A stretch of 64,000 bases of DNA from Sphingomonas sp. LR60 (GCF_036855935.1 NZ_JASPFK010000001.1:3288501-3352500), one strand, 5' to 3'. Positions 18,247 to 31,649 are shown, counted from the stretch's first letter. Notes: a model not told the origin generated them from the letters alone. Numbers and translations: made by a program.

Positions 18247-18630
18247 ATGAAGAAGGCTCTGCTGACGGCGCTGGCGATCGCCACCGTCTCCACCCCGATG
18301 GTCGCCGCCCCAGCGGATGCCCAGCGTCGCGATCGCGACCGGGATTATCAATGGCATGGCGACCGCAACGACTGGGACGCCTCGCGCGATTATCGCCGCG
18401 GCAACTATCGCGAGCGTCGCCTGTCGCGCGAGGATCAGGTGTACCGCGGACGTGACGGCCGTTCCTACTGCCGTCGTAACGACGGCACGACCGGTCTGGT
18501 CGTCGGCGGCGCGGGTGGCGCCTTGCTCGGCAACCTCGTCGGCGGCGGCCTGCTCGGCACGCTGGCCGGTGGCGGCGCGGGTGCGCTGCTCGGTCGTCAG
18601 ATCGATCGCGGCAAGGTGCGCTGCCGCTGA
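18247..18630 (+). CDS. Glycine-zipper 2TM-domain outer-membrane/periplasmic protein
   Basis: 127 residues from ATG 18247 (MKKALLTALAIATVSTPMVA), with a signal peptide ending near APADA-QR. An Arg/Asp/Tyr-rich middle precedes a C-terminal glycine zipper (TTGLVVGGAGGALLGNLVGG, LLGTLAGGGAGALLGRQIDRG), typical of the 17 kDa antigen-like/2TM family. Two cysteines (SYCRR, VRCR) flank the zipper. AGGAG at 18232 suits this start better than the ATG at 18238, which it nearly touches. Followed by a terminator. Confidence 0.88.
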   Translation: MKKALLTALAIATVSTPMVAAPADAQRRDRDRDYQWHGDRNDWDASRDYRRGNYRERRLSREDQVYRGRDGRSYCRRNDGTTGLVVGGAGGALLGNLVGGGLLGTLAGGGAGALLGRQIDRGKVRCR

Positions 18631-18637
18631 CGCGATC

Positions 18638-18678
18638 GCCCGCGCCGGAGCGTATCACCGGCGCGGGCTTTTGCTTTT
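18638..18678 (+). terminator. Rho-independent terminator after the glycine-zipper gene
   Basis: GCCCGCGCCGG and CCGGCGCGGGC form an 11-bp stem with a nine-base loop, followed by CTTTTGCTTTT. It lies eight bases after the stop codon. Confidence 0.85.
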
Positions 18679-18799
18679 AGAAGATCGGGTCCGCCTTTTT
18701 AACCCGCCCTTAAGTCCATTTCAAATTTTCGGTCCGCGCCAGCTTGCGAGCGAAGCACTGAAGCGCCTAAACAACCGCAGCGGTTGGGAGAGGCAGACG

Positions 18800-19249
18800 G
18801 TGACGCTCGACGAAGTGGAGGCTGCGGTCGGACGAACCAGCGTCTCGGCATGGATTACCGTCACTCAGACGATGATCGACGCCTTCGCCGAGGCCACGGG
18901 CGACCGCCAGTTTATCCACATCGACCCGGTCCGCGCCGCCGCGACGCCATTCGGCACGACGATCGCGCACGGCTTTCTCACTTTATCGCTGCTGCCTCGC
19001 CTGATGGCCGAGACGCCTGACCTCCCGGTCGTGAGCGATGCAAGGATGCACGTCAATTACGGCGGCAATCGCGTCCGCTTCCTTGCGCCCGTTCCCTCCG
19101 GCGCGCGCATCCGCGCCCACTCGACGCTATTGTCGTTCGAGCAGAAGCGCCCTTGTCAGTATCAATCGACCGCCGAGGTCACGATCGAGATCGACGGGCA
19201 GGAAAAGCCCGCGATGCTCGCCGAATGGATCACCCAAATCTTCGTCTAG
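18800..19249 (+). CDS. MaoC-type (R)-enoyl-CoA hydratase/dehydratase
   Basis: 149-residue single hot-dog-fold MaoC protein. The hydratase motif is clear: DRQFIHIDP then [16 protein letters not shown], with the Asp and His catalytic pair. The start is taken as GTG 18800 ([13 protein letters not shown]), giving the usual family length. Such enzymes hydrate trans-2-enoyl-CoA; some feed (R)-3-hydroxyacyl-CoA into PHA. It is followed 23 bp later by the thiolase gene, which supports a role in acyl-CoA turnover. Confidence 0.9.
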   Translation: MTLDEVEAAVGRTSVSAWITVTQTMIDAFAEATGDRQFIHIDPVRAAATPFGTTIAHGFLTLSLLPRLMAETPDLPVVSDARMHVNYGGNRVRFLAPVPSGARIRAHSTLLSFEQKRPCQYQSTAEVTIEIDGQEKPAMLAEWITQIFV

Positions 19250-19272
19250 GCTGTCCCGAAAGGCATCGTTCC

Positions 19273-20451
19273 ATGCGCTCCGCCGTCATCGTCTCCACCG
19301 CCCGCACCCCGATCGGCCGCGCCTATCGCGGCGCGTTCAACGACCTGCCCTCCCCGACGCTCGCGAGCCACGCCATCAAGGCCGCGGTCGAACGCGCCGG
19401 CATCGACGGCGCGGAGGTCGACGACGTCGTGATCGGCGCGGCGCTGCAACAGGGGCATCAATCGCCGAACATCGCGCGCACCAGCCTGTTGCGCGCCGGG
19501 CTGCCGACCAGCGTGCCGGGCATGTCACTCGATCGGCAATGCGCCTCCGGACTGATGGCGATCGCAACCGCTGCCAAGCAGATCGTCAGCGACGGGATGC
19601 AGATCGCGATCGGCGGCGGTGTCGAGAGCATCAGCATGGTGCAGACCCCCGCGATGCGCGTCGCCCCCGATCCGGAGCTGCTGGCGATGCACAAGGACAT
19701 CTACATGCCGATGCTCCAGACCGCCGAGATCGTCGCCAAGCGCTACGGCATCACGCGAGAGGCGCAGGACGAATATGGATATCGCTCGCAGATGCGCACC
19801 GCCGAGGCGCAGGCCGCCGGGCGCTTCGATGCCGAGATCGTCCCCGTCACCGCGACCAAGGCGAACGTGAACAAGGACACCAAGGAAGTCTCTCACGAAC
19901 AGGTCACGCTCACCAAGGACGAGGGCAATCGCGCCGACACCACGCTGGAAGGATTGCGCGGGCTGAAGCCGGTACTGGGGCCGGACCTCAACATCACCGC
20001 CGGCAATGCCTCGCAGCTGTCGGACGGCGCCTCCGCCAGCGTGTTGATGGAGGAGCGGCTCGCCGAACAGCGCGGGCTGACCCCGCTTGGCCGCTATGTG
20101 GGCATGGCCGTGGCAGGCACCGCACCCGACGAAATGGGGATCGGCCCGGTGTTCGCCGTCCCCAAGCTGCTCGAACGCAACGGCCTGTCGATGGACGATA
20201 TCGGCCTTTGGGAGCTGAACGAGGCGTTCGCGGTGCAGGTGCTCTATTGCCGCGACACCCTCGGCATCCCCGACGAGCTGCTCAACGTCAACGGCGGCGC
20301 CATTTCGATCGGCCATCCCTATGGCATGTCGGGTGCGCGCATGGTCGGCCACGCGCTGATCGAGGGAAAGCGCCGCGGTGCCAAGCATGTCGTCGTCACG
20401 ATGTGCGTCGGCGGCGGCATGGGCGCGGCGGGCCTGTTCGAGGTGCTGTGA
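19273..20451 (+). CDS. Acetyl-CoA acyltransferase (thiolase)
   Basis: 392-residue thiolase catalysing acyl-CoA + acetyl-CoA interconversion. The nucleophilic Cys is in [14 protein letters not shown] near residue 89. His is in [16 protein letters not shown] near 350, and the second Cys in [16 protein letters not shown] near 380. The start ATG 19273 gives [20 protein letters not shown], the canonical thiolase start. It is closest in style to FadA/PaaJ-type degradative thiolases, though biosynthetic use for PHA cannot be excluded. Confidence 0.94.
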   Translation: MRSAVIVSTARTPIGRAYRGAFNDLPSPTLASHAIKAAVERAGIDGAEVDDVVIGAALQQGHQSPNIARTSLLRAGLPTSVPGMSLDRQCASGLMAIATAAKQIVSDGMQIAIGGGVESISMVQTPAMRVAPDPELLAMHKDIYMPMLQTAEIVAKRYGITREAQDEYGYRSQMRTAEAQAAGRFDAEIVPVTATKANVNKDTKEVSHEQVTLTKDEGNRADTTLEGLRGLKPVLGPDLNITAGNASQLSDGASASVLMEERLAEQRGLTPLGRYVGMAVAGTAPDEMGIGPVFAVPKLLERNGLSMDDIGLWELNEAFAVQVLYCRDTLGIPDELLNVNGGAISIGHPYGMSGARMVGHALIEGKRRGAKHVVVTMCVGGGMGAAGLFEVL

Positions 20452-20515
20452 CGTTGAACGGGCGATTGCTATCCGCTATGTAGGTCGTCGGTGACGTCAT
20501 AGCACCGCCTCATGT

Positions 20516-20590
20516 GGGCCCCGGCTGCTGCTACAGTCGGGGCTCAAATGCGTTTGGGGCCCGAGCTGCTACCCGAGCCCCGCCCGTGCG
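20516..20590. repeat. Inverted/direct repeat cluster downstream of the small membrane peptide
   Basis: Two GC-rich arms share GCTGCTAC: CCCCGGCTGCTGCTACAGT-CGGGG and GGGGCCCGAGCTGCTACCCGAGCCCC. Each can fold alone and GGGCTC/GAGCCC blocks allow pairing between them. It begins in the thiolase-to-peptide spacer and directly follows the peptide stop on the minus strand. It could be a terminator or a structured 3' region. Confidence 0.55.
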
Positions 20591-20680
20591 CTACTGCCGC
20601 GCCGCCTCGATCATCCGCACGACCAGTGTCGCGAAGGCGATCAAAACGCCGAGGAACATGCACAAGTCGGCAAACGTCAT
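20591..20680 (-). CDS. Putative 29-residue single-pass membrane peptide
   Basis: Begins MTFADLCMFLGVLIAFATLV and ends VRMIEAARQ: a short acidic start, about 18 hydrophobic residues and a charged tail. ATG at 20680 is preceded by AGGAAG about eight bases upstream; a three-codon frame (ATG AGG AAG TGA) overlaps that ribosome site. The size and layout resemble holin-like or type I toxin peptides, but this is a shape resemblance only. Confidence 0.5.
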   Translation of the reverse strand: MTFADLCMFLGVLIAFATLVVRMIEAARQ

Positions 20681-20802
20681 AGTTCACTTCCTCATGGCGG
20701 CAGTAGGATTGCCGCCGCGCGAGATCATGACGGCCACGCAACGACCGCGCAACCAATGCCCGTGCCTCTCGTTCTCCCGTCGAACCGAACAGGAGATGCG
20801 AT

Positions 20803-21306
20803 ATGGCCGATGCCAACACCGATCCGAAGAAGCTGAAGCAGGATCTCTGGAAGAAGATGGCCGACAGCCCGTTCGTGATGGTCGGCCCGGCGGACGGTCA
20901 CGCCCACCACGAACCGCTGACCGCACAACTCGACGAAGATCAGGTCGACACGCTGTTCTTCTTCATCGGCAAGACCAACCGGCTCGCCAGCGGTGGGCGC
21001 GTGATGGCGCAATATGTGTCGAAGGGGCACGACTTCTTCGCCTGCCTTGACGGTAATGCGCGGATCGACAACGATCAGGCGCAGATCGACAAGCTCTGGA
21101 ATAAGCAGGCCGAAGCGTGGTTCCCGGAAGGCCGCAACGACCCCAACCTCGCGCTGCTCCGCATCGATGTCGAATCCGCGGAACTGTGGGAGACCGACCT
21201 GTCGCTGTCGGGGCGTGTGAAGATGCTGTTCGGCGGCACGATCAAGGCCGGCGAGGAAGGCAGCCACGCCAAGGTCGAGACCACGGCCGAGAACAGCCCC
21301 GCCTGA
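20803..21306 (+). CDS. Pyridoxamine 5'-phosphate oxidase-fold general stress protein
   Basis: 167-residue FMN-binding split-barrel protein of the general-stress-protein-26 type. Seen features are KKMADSPFVMVGPADGHAHHEPLTA, FFFIGKTNRLA, and the LWNKQAEAWFPEGRNDPNLALLRIDVESAELWE region typical of this family. Start ATG 20803. The family binds FMN or FAD; most members have no proven reaction. Convergent with the PHA depolymerase gene. Confidence 0.92.
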   Translation: MADANTDPKKLKQDLWKKMADSPFVMVGPADGHAHHEPLTAQLDEDQVDTLFFFIGKTNRLASGGRVMAQYVSKGHDFFACLDGNARIDNDQAQIDKLWNKQAEAWFPEGRNDPNLALLRIDVESAELWETDLSLSGRVKMLFGGTIKAGEEGSHAKVETTAENSPA

Positions 21307-21344
21307 CCCGTCGCCCCCGCATGGGCAGGGATGACGAAGAGATC

Positions 21345-21378
21345 AACGGGCCGGTCGCCAGCAGCGACCGGCCCGTTT
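21345..21378. terminator. Bidirectional hairpin between convergent genes
   Basis: AACGGGCCGGTCGC and GCGACCGGCCCGTT form a 14-bp perfect stem with a five-base loop. AT-rich steps on both sides (AA / TTT) allow use in both directions. It sits between the stress-protein stop (21306) and the phaZ stop (21383). Confidence 0.75.
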
Positions 21379-21382
21379 CGCA

Positions 21383-22630
21383 TCAGCTGTTCGCCGCCAT
21401 CCATTCCTCGACGACCGGCGCGATCCGGTTACGCCATTTCGAGCCGTTGAAGATGCCGTAATGGCCGACACCCTCGGCCATGTAATAGCGCTTCTTTTCC
21501 TCCGGCAGCGCGCCCGCGATCGTCAGCGCCGCCTTCGTCTGCCCCAGCCCGCTGATATCGTCGCGCTCGCCCTCGATCGCGAGCAGCCCGACGTCGATGA
21601 TCGCCCCCGTGTCGACCAGGCGTCCACGGTGCATCATCTCACCCTTGGGCAGGCTGTGCGATTGGAAGACCGTGTCGATCGTCTGCAGGTAGAATTCCGC
21701 CGTCATGTCGCAGACCGAACGATATTCGTCGTAGAAGCGCTTGGTCGCCTCCGCGCTGTCGTCGTCGCCGGTGACGAGATGTTTGAACAGCTCGTAATGG
21801 CTCATCATGTGATTGCCGAGGTTCATGGTCATGAACCCCGAAAGCTGCAGGAAGCCCGGATAGACCTTCCGCCCCGCGCCCGGATACAGCAGCGGCACGG
21901 TCGCGATGACGTTCTGCTCGAACCACGCGAACGGCCGCTCGGTCGCCAGCGTGTTGACCGCGGTCGGCGCCTGGCGGGTGTCGATCGGGCCGCCCATCAT
22001 CGTCAGCGTGCGCGGACGGCACGGGTTGCGGTCGGCACTCATCAACGCGGTCGCGGCGAGACACGGCACCGACGGCTGGCACACCGCCAGCATGTGCGCG
22101 CCATGCGCCCCGTCCGCCGCGCCGTCCTGATCCGGCCCGATCGCTTCGAGGAACGCGACCAGATAATCGATATAATCGTCGAGATCGAACCGCCCGTCGC
22201 GCGTCGGCACCAGCTTCGCGTCGCGCCAGTCGGTGATATAGACGTCGGCGACCGGCAGCATCCGCTCGACCGTGCCGCGCAGCAAGGTCGCGAAGTGCCC
22301 AGACATCGGCGCGGCGATCAGCAGCCGCGGCCCGCCCTCGACGCCCTCGCGACGGAAGCGCTTCAGCTGCCCGAACGGGCGTTGCAGCACGATCTCCTCG
22401 ACCACCGCCACCTCGCGACCGTCGACGATCGTCTTCTCGAATCCAAACGGCGGCTTGCCGCGCGATGCCGATGCGTGCGCGAACACCTCCAGCGCCGATG
22501 CCATCACCGGGCCGCCGCCAAGATAGGCGAACGGATTCGACGGATTGTTCAGCCAGTTGGCGCCCACCGTCGCCATCGCACTGGCCGAGGCCAGCCACGA
22601 ACGCTGGAATTCATAGGCGTCGTACAACAT
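21383..22630 (-). CDS. phaZ: Intracellular polyhydroxyalkanoate depolymerase
   Basis: 415-residue PhaZ that mobilises intracellular PHA granules. The nucleophile is the cysteine in MLAVCQPSVP (a Cys version of the lipase box). Other blocks are TDWRDAKLVP, SHYELFKHLVTGDD and the His region AEGVGHYGIFNGSKWR at the C terminus. Start ATG 22630 (MLYDAYEFQRSWLASASA) is characteristic of the family. Together with phaR (37686) and the PhaC-like hydrolase (38249) it points to PHA storage in this organism. Confidence 0.93.
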   Translation of the reverse strand: MLYDAYEFQRSWLASASAMATVGANWLNNPSNPFAYLGGGPVMASALEVFAHASASRGKPPFGFEKTIVDGREVAVVEEIVLQRPFGQLKRFRREGVEGGPRLLIAAPMSGHFATLLRGTVERMLPVADVYITDWRDAKLVPTRDGRFDLDDYIDYLVAFLEAIGPDQDGAADGAHGAHMLAVCQPSVPCLAATALMSADRNPCRPRTLTMMGGPIDTRQAPTAVNTLATERPFAWFEQNVIATVPLLYPGAGRKVYPGFLQLSGFMTMNLGNHMMSHYELFKHLVTGDDDSAEATKRFYDEYRSVCDMTAEFYLQTIDTVFQSHSLPKGEMMHRGRLVDTGAIIDVGLLAIEGERDDISGLGQTKAALTIAGALPEEKKRYYMAEGVGHYGIFNGSKWRNRIAPVVEEWMAANS

Positions 22631-22786
22631 TCGCGTCTTCCTTCCCCGGCCCCGCCGGTGCGGCGCCTATAGCAACTTCGCCGGTTGCAACGCGACTGCA
22701 ACGATTGCAGTCCCATTCCGGGCCCGCTGGTCGCCGCGCACCAGCGATACGTTGAGCGGCGCCGCCCGCGCTGCTAGGCCCCGCGC

Positions 22787-24559
22787 ATGGCCAGCGCTTC
22801 CGACGTCGCCCCTTCCCGTCACCTCGGCAATCTGGCGATGGTCTTTCGACATGCCCGCAAATACCCGCGACAGATTACCGCCGCATTGACCGCGCTGACG
22901 ATCACATCCGCGGCGACGGTGGCGATCCCCTATGGGTTCAGGCGCGTGATCGATCGCGGCTTTGCCGGAGGCGCCTCACCCGAATCGGTCGCCGCCTCCT
23001 TCCACTACATGCTGATGATCGTCGCGGTGCTGGCGATCGGCACCGCGGTACGTTTCTACTTCGTCGCCTGGCTCGGCGAGCGCGTGGTCGCCGACATCCG
23101 CACCGAGGTGCAGCGCCACCTGATGACGCTCAGCCCGTCCTTCTACGAATCGAACCGTCCGTCGGAGATCGCCTCGCGACTGACGTCGGACACCGGACAG
23201 ATCGAGACGGTGGTCGGCAGCACGCTGTCGATCGCGCTGCGCAACACCTTCGTCGGCATCGGCGGGCTGATCTACCTGTTCGTGATCTCGCCCAAGCTCG
23301 CCACGCTGCTGCTGGCCGGCATCCCGCTCATCATCGCGCCGATCACCTTGCTGGGGCGACGCGTGCGCGGATTGTCGCGCGCATCGCAGGACCGTGTCGC
23401 CGACGTCGGCGCGATCGTGGTCGAGACGCTGGGCGCGATGAAGATCGTTCAGGCCTTCGGACAGGAAGCGCGCGAGGGTGCGCGCTTCGCCGACGCGGTC
23501 GAGGCGACGATGGCCGCGGCACGCAAGCGCGTGGCGCTCCGCGCGATCATGACCGCCATCGTCATCGGTCTGATCTTCGGCGCGATCACGATGGTCCTGT
23601 GGGAGGGCGCGGACGATGTGGCGGCGGGACGGCTGTCGGGCGGAGCGATCACGCAGTTCGTGCTGACCGGCGCGATCGTGGCAAGTTCGTTCGGCGCGCT
23701 GACTGAAGTCTACGGCGATCTGCTGCGCGGCGCGGGCGCGGCGGGGCGGTTGAGCGAATTGCTCGCCGAACGCCCCGAGATCGCGCCGCCTGCCCACCCG
23801 GTCACGCTGCCGCAGCCGCCGCAGGGCCGCGTCGCCTTCCGCAACGTCGAGTTCCGCTACCCTAGCCGCCTTGACGTCGCCGCCCTCCACGACTTCACGC
23901 TGGAGGTCACCCCCGGCGAGACGCTGGCGGTCGTCGGCCCATCGGGCGCGGGCAAGTCGACCTTGTTCCAGCTCCTCCAGCATTTCTACCAACCGGCGCG
24001 CGGTGAAGTGCTGGTCGACGGCGTCGACCTCACCCGCGCCGATCCCGCCGCGGTCCGCGCGCGGATCGCGATGGTGCCGCAGGACACCGTGATCTTCGGC
24101 ACCAGCGCGCGCGACAATCTGCGCTATGGCCGCTGGGACGCCGATGACGCGCAGGTCTGGGCTGCGGCAGAGGCGGCCAATGCCGCCGACTTCCTCCGCG
24201 CGCTACCCGAGGGGCTCGACACCTTCCTCGGCGAAGGCGGTGCGCGACTGTCGGGAGGCCAGCGGCAACGCGTGGCGATCGCGCGCGCGCTGCTCCGCGA
24301 CGCACCGATCCTGCTGCTCGACGAGGCGACCAGCGCGCTCGATGCCGAGAGCGAGCGGCTCGTGCAGGACGCGCTCGAACGGCTGATGGCGTCGCGCACG
24401 ACGATCGTCATCGCGCACCGCCTCGCCACCGTCCGCGCCGCCTCGCGGATCGTCGTCATGGACGGCGGCCGAATCGTCGAGGAGGGCAGCCATGCCGCGC
24501 TGATCGGCGCCGGCGGCCTGTACGCGCGCTTGGCGAGCCTGCAATTCCAAGACGCTTGA
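22787..24559 (+). CDS. ABC exporter, fused permease and ATPase (MsbA-like)
   Basis: 590-residue half-transporter that would dimerise in the inner membrane. Six TM helices span about residues 25-310. The ATPase domain has Walker A GPSGAGKST near 384, the signature LSGGQRQRVAIARAL near 488, Walker B ILLLDEATS near 507 and the H-loop IAHRLATVR. Family members move lipids, lipid A or drugs; the substrate is not readable. The next gene starts 65 bp downstream. Confidence 0.93.
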   Translation: MASASDVAPSRHLGNLAMVFRHARKYPRQITAALTALTITSAATVAIPYGFRRVIDRGFAGGASPESVAASFHYMLMIVAVLAIGTAVRFYFVAWLGERVVADIRTEVQRHLMTLSPSFYESNRPSEIASRLTSDTGQIETVVGSTLSIALRNTFVGIGGLIYLFVISPKLATLLLAGIPLIIAPITLLGRRVRGLSRASQDRVADVGAIVVETLGAMKIVQAFGQEAREGARFADAVEATMAAARKRVALRAIMTAIVIGLIFGAITMVLWEGADDVAAGRLSGGAITQFVLTGAIVASSFGALTEVYGDLLRGAGAAGRLSELLAERPEIAPPAHPVTLPQPPQGRVAFRNVEFRYPSRLDVAALHDFTLEVTPGETLAVVGPSGAGKSTLFQLLQHFYQPARGEVLVDGVDLTRADPAAVRARIAMVPQDTVIFGTSARDNLRYGRWDADDAQVWAAAEAANAADFLRALPEGLDTFLGEGGARLSGGQRQRVAIARALLRDAPILLLDEATSALDAESERLVQDALERLMASRTTIVIAHRLATVRAASRIVVMDGGRIVEEGSHAALIGAGGLYARLASLQFQDA

Positions 24560-24624
24560 TCCGCGTCCCTTGACGCTTCGCGCGCGGCTCGTACGCTGCG
24601 CGCGGGGAAGACGGACGGGGGTCG

Positions 24625-26169
24625 ATGATGCGCAGGTTGTGGGCAGCGGTGGCGCTGGCCCTGGGGGTCGCCACACCGGCGGCCGCGACGTGGCAACAGG
24701 CGTCGTCGCGCCACTTCGTCGTCTATTCGGAGGATGAGCCCGACAAGGTGACCGAGTTCGCCACGCGGCTCGAACGGTTCGACAAGGCGATGCGCGTGAT
24801 GCGCGGCCTGGAGGATCCGGCATTCAGTCCGACCCAGCGCGTGCACGTCTTCGTCGTCAAGGATATCGGGGCCTTGCAGAAATTGCTCGGCGACCGCGAC
24901 ATGGCCGGCGTCTACATGCCGCGGCTGTCCGGCCCGGTCGCGTTCGTGCCGCGCATGACCAACGACACGGGCAAGCTCGCGCTGACCCCGCAGGCGGTGC
25001 TGCTCCACGAATATGCGCACCATTTCATGTTCTCGCTCTGGGGCGATCGGCCCTTTCCGGCGTGGTTCGTGGAGGGTTTCGCCGAATTCAACGCGACGAT
25101 GGTGTTCGAGCCCGAGCGACTGATAATCGGCGCGCCGCCGCTCTACCGTGCCTACGGGTTGATCGACGATCAGATGCTGCCGATGCGCGACCTGCTGACC
25201 ATGTCGCCCAGCGACAAGCGGCTCGACCCGAATCAGAAGCAGGTCTTCTACGGCCGGTCGTGGCTGCTCACCCATTACCTACTGCTCAATAACGAGCGCC
25301 GCCCGCAACTGGCCGCCTATCTCAAGGCGCTTGAGGAAGGCGGCGATCCGAAGAGCAAGGCGGCCCTGCTCGGCGACCCGCGCAAGCTCGACAGCGCGCT
25401 CAACAATTACGCGCGCAAGGCGCTGCCGTTGCTGGGTTTGAAGATCGAGGCGCTACCGATCGAGCCGGTGAAGACGCGCGCGCTGACGCCCGGTGAGGCG
25501 GCGATCATGCCGGTGGTGCTCCGCTCGACGCGCGGCGTGAATGCAAAGACAGCGCCCGCCGTCGCTATCGCCGCGCGTAAGATCGCCGCCGACTGGCCGA
25601 ACGATCCGGCGGTGCAGGTGGCGCTCGCCGAGGCCGAATACGACACCGGCGCCTATGCCGCTGCGGATGCCGCGGCAGCGCGTGCGCTCGCTGCCGATCC
25701 GAAATCACGCAAGGCGTTGATCTATCGCGGCATGGCGCAGGCCGGACTTGCCGAGAAGGAGCATGTTACCGATGCCGCCCGTTGGAAGGCGGTGCGGCAA
25801 TGGTTCATCACCGCCAACCACCTCGATGCCGAAGACCCATGGCCGCTCGTCGCTTATTATCAGGCGCTGCGCAGTTCCGGCGGACCGATGAGCCCGAATG
25901 CGGAGAAGGGCCTCGACTACGCCTTCTCGCTCGCGCCGTTCGACACCGGACTGGCGATGCAGGTCGCCGCGATGCACATCCGCAAGAAGGACTATAGCGC
26001 CGCGATCCCGGCGCTGCGCCGCGTCGCCTATGATCCGCACGGCGGCGCTTTGGGGACGATGGCGGGGGTCGTGCTGGCCGCGATCGACGGCAAGGACAAG
26101 ACGGCGATCGACGCGATCGCGGCAACGCTGGATGGGAAACAGGAGGATGGCGACGACGGGGAAAAGTAG
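24625..26169 (+). CDS. Exported HExxH metalloprotease-like protein with TPR-like C terminus
   Basis: 514 residues with a signal peptide (MMRRLWAAVALALGVATPAAA). An N-terminal DUF1570-like region carries HEYAHHFMF near residue 131 followed by FPAWFVEGFAEFNA, the zinc-peptidase MA layout with a downstream glutamate ligand. The C-terminal third (about residues 310-500) has alanine-rich helical repeats resembling TPRs (DPAVQVALAEAEYDTGAYAAAD). Substrate unknown. ATG 24628 is an alternative start. Confidence 0.8.
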   Translation: MMRRLWAAVALALGVATPAAATWQQASSRHFVVYSEDEPDKVTEFATRLERFDKAMRVMRGLEDPAFSPTQRVHVFVVKDIGALQKLLGDRDMAGVYMPRLSGPVAFVPRMTNDTGKLALTPQAVLLHEYAHHFMFSLWGDRPFPAWFVEGFAEFNATMVFEPERLIIGAPPLYRAYGLIDDQMLPMRDLLTMSPSDKRLDPNQKQVFYGRSWLLTHYLLLNNERRPQLAAYLKALEEGGDPKSKAALLGDPRKLDSALNNYARKALPLLGLKIEALPIEPVKTRALTPGEAAIMPVVLRSTRGVNAKTAPAVAIAARKIAADWPNDPAVQVALAEAEYDTGAYAAADAAAARALAADPKSRKALIYRGMAQAGLAEKEHVTDAARWKAVRQWFITANHLDAEDPWPLVAYYQALRSSGGPMSPNAEKGLDYAFSLAPFDTGLAMQVAAMHIRKKDYSAAIPALRRVAYDPHGGALGTMAGVVLAAIDGKDKTAIDAIAATLDGKQEDGDDGEK

Positions 26170-26285
26170 CGCCGGACCCTCGTTGGCCAGAGACATCCCG
26201 CCCCTGCACCGTCGGTCCAAGCTCAACCCGGAACCCCGCTTCTCCCTTCGAACGCCCGGCTTCGATGCAAGCCGACCCGCCCCGT

Positions 26286-26364
26286 CGTCATTGCGAGCAC
26301 AGCGAAGCGATCCAGAGCCGGATCACGACACCCTGGATCGCATCGCTACGCGTGCAATGATGAC
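26286..26364. repeat. Interspersed repeat, family C
   Basis: CGTCATTGCGAGCACAGCGAAGCGATCCAG with the complement GGATCGCATCGCTACGCGTGCAATGATGAC. It sits between the convergent HExxH gene and atpC and is the only structure I see in that 210-bp gap. Confidence 0.85.
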
Positions 26365-26379
26365 AGCACGTCTAAACGC

Positions 26380-26631
26380 TTACCCCGCGTGCTCGGCAAG
26401 CACGGTCAACCCGCGCGCATTGACCTCGGCGAAACCGCCGCGGATCGCGATCGTTTCCGGCTGGCCACCCGGCGTCTTCTGCACCAGCACCGCACCGTCG
26501 CGGATCGTCGACATGAACGGCGCATGGCCTTCCAGCACGGCGAAATCGCCATCGGTCCCCGGCACGGTCACCATGTGAACGTCCTCGGAGATGAGCAGGC
26601 GTGCCGGCGTGACGAGTTCGAAATGCAGCAT
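26380..26631 (-). CDS. atpC: ATP synthase F1 epsilon subunit
   Basis: 83-residue epsilon subunit with only the N-terminal beta-sandwich domain ([42 protein letters not shown]). The C-terminal inhibitory helical hairpin of longer epsilons is absent, a common short form in alphaproteobacteria. The start ATG is at 26631. Last gene of atpHAGDC, after a family A repeat. Confidence 0.93.
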   Translation of the reverse strand: MLHFELVTPARLLISEDVHMVTVPGTDGDFAVLEGHAPFMSTIRDGAVLVQKTPGGQPETIAIRGGFAEVNARGLTVLAEHAG

Positions 26632-26646
26632 GATCTTGACCTTTAA

Positions 26647-26752
26647 CTCCCTCTCCCCTCCGGAGAGAGGGGTAGCGGGGACGGCGACCATGCAACACGC
26701 GACAACGTGCGTGGCCGCCCCTCACCCAACCCTTTCCCCAAGGGAGAGGGCT
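26647..26752. repeat. Palindromic repeat, family A, between atpD and atpC
   Basis: CTCCCTCTCCCCTCCGGAGAGAGGGG at the left and CCCTCACCCAACCCTTTCCCCAAGGGAGAGGG at the right, with a divergent centre relative to copies at 91-206 and 29217-29331. Confidence 0.85.
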
Positions 26753-26764
26753 ACAGGCGGAAGC

Positions 26765-28291
<1,527 letters not shown>

Positions 28292-28333
28292 TTAACATAC
28301 GGCATCCCTCGTGATGAGGGACGGTGACGTAAC

Positions 28334-29203
28334 TTACAGTGCCTCGGCGCCCGAGATGATCTCGACCAGCTCGGTCGTGATCGCCGCCTGACGCGCGCGG
28401 TTGTACTGGATGCTCAGCCGCTTGATCATGTCGCCGGCGTTGCGGGTCGCATTATCCATCGCGGTCATGCGACTGCCCTGCTCCGAGGCGGCATTCTCCA
28501 GCAGCGCGCGGAAGATCTGGATCGCGACGTTGCGCGGCAGCAGATCGTCGAGGATCGCTTCCTCGCTCGGCTCATATTCCACCGTTGCGTCGGACGCCTT
28601 GGCGCCCTTCACTTCCGGGATCGCGACCGGGATGATCTGCGCCCCCATCGGCTCCTGCACCAGCGCCGACTGGAAGCGCGCGTAGAACAGATGCGCGACG
28701 TCGAACTCGCCGGCCTTGAAGCGCGCGATCAGGTCGTCGGCAATGTCCTTGGCGGCGTCGAAGCTCGCGGTCTTCATGTCCGACAGGTCATGATCCGCGA
28801 CGATCCCGGTCGGGTAGAAGCGCTTCATCACGCGCCCCTTCTTGCCGGCGATGTAGAAGCGCACGGTCTTGCCCGCGGCTTCCAGCTCCTCGGCCTTGCG
28901 GCGTGCGGCGCGGACGATGTTGGTGTTGAACGCCCCCGCCAGACCGCGCTCCGAGGTCGCGACGACCAGCAGATGCACCTGATCCTTGCCGGTGCCCGCC
29001 AGCAGCGGCGACGCACCGACGCCGACCGTACGCGCGAGGCTGGCGACGACGCCCTCCAGCCGCTCGGCATAGGGACGCCCCGCAACCGCCGCCTCCTGCG
29101 CACGGCGCAGCTTGGCAGCGGCGACCATCTTCATCGCCTTGGTGATCTTCTGCGTCGACTTCACCGAGCCGATGCGGATCTTGAGGGCCTTCAAACTTGC
29201 CAT
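28334..29203 (-). CDS. atpG: ATP synthase F1 gamma subunit
   Basis: Central rotor shaft, 289 residues. The conserved N-terminal helix ([20 protein letters not shown]) and C-terminal helix ([39 protein letters not shown]) are intact. The start ATG is at 29203, immediately after the family A repeat that separates it from atpA. Confidence 0.97.
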   Translation of the reverse strand: MASLKALKIRIGSVKSTQKITKAMKMVAAAKLRRAQEAAVAGRPYAERLEGVVASLARTVGVGASPLLAGTGKDQVHLLVVATSERGLAGAFNTNIVRAARRKAEELEAAGKTVRFYIAGKKGRVMKRFYPTGIVADHDLSDMKTASFDAAKDIADDLIARFKAGEFDVAHLFYARFQSALVQEPMGAQIIPVAIPEVKGAKASDATVEYEPSEEAILDDLLPRNVAIQIFRALLENAASEQGSRMTAMDNATRNAGDMIKRLSIQYNRARQAAITTELVEIISGAEAL

Positions 29204-29216
29204 TTGGGTCCTTCTT

Positions 29217-29331
29217 CTCCCTCTCCCCGTCGGGGAGAGGGCCGGGGTGAGGGGCCGGTGCCTCGCAGAGAGCGTCGTCTCGCTGAGACACCGGCCTCTC
29301 ACCCAACCCTCTCCCCAGCGGGGAGAGGGCT
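29217..29331. repeat. Palindromic repeat, family A, between atpA and atpG
   Basis: CTCCCTCTCCCCGTCGGGGAGAGGG at the left and CTCACCCAACCCTCTCCCCAGCGGGGAGAGGG at the right, each itself a hairpin, with GTGAGGGG / CCTCTCAC inner arms. Closest to the copy at 91-206. Confidence 0.88.
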
Positions 29332-29339
29332 AAATGCCT

Positions 29340-31443
<2,104 letters not shown>

Positions 31444-31649
31444 GCGATTCACTTTCCTCGTCATGACCCAAGGGTGCCTACCCATGCGAACGGATGGCGC
31501 ACACCGGGTGCGCCTCGCTTGGGTACGGCGCGCGTAGCAAAGGGGGAACCGCGATGCAACCGGAGTGAAACCTTTGCGATGTCAGCGCCGGGGCTTTGAA
31601 CGCAAGCCGCGGGATGCGGCGCGCCCCGCTCTGACGTAGACAATAAGGC

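Noticed and set aside
28334..29302. An upstream start extending atpG by about 33 residues
   Set aside because: The added residues translate the family A repeat ([11 protein letters not shown] type), a common artefact; the conserved gamma N terminus starts at ATG 29203.
31444..31649. A riboswitch or strong promoter upstream of atpH
   Set aside because: No conserved structure or convincing -35/-10 elements could be seen in this GC-rich spacer.
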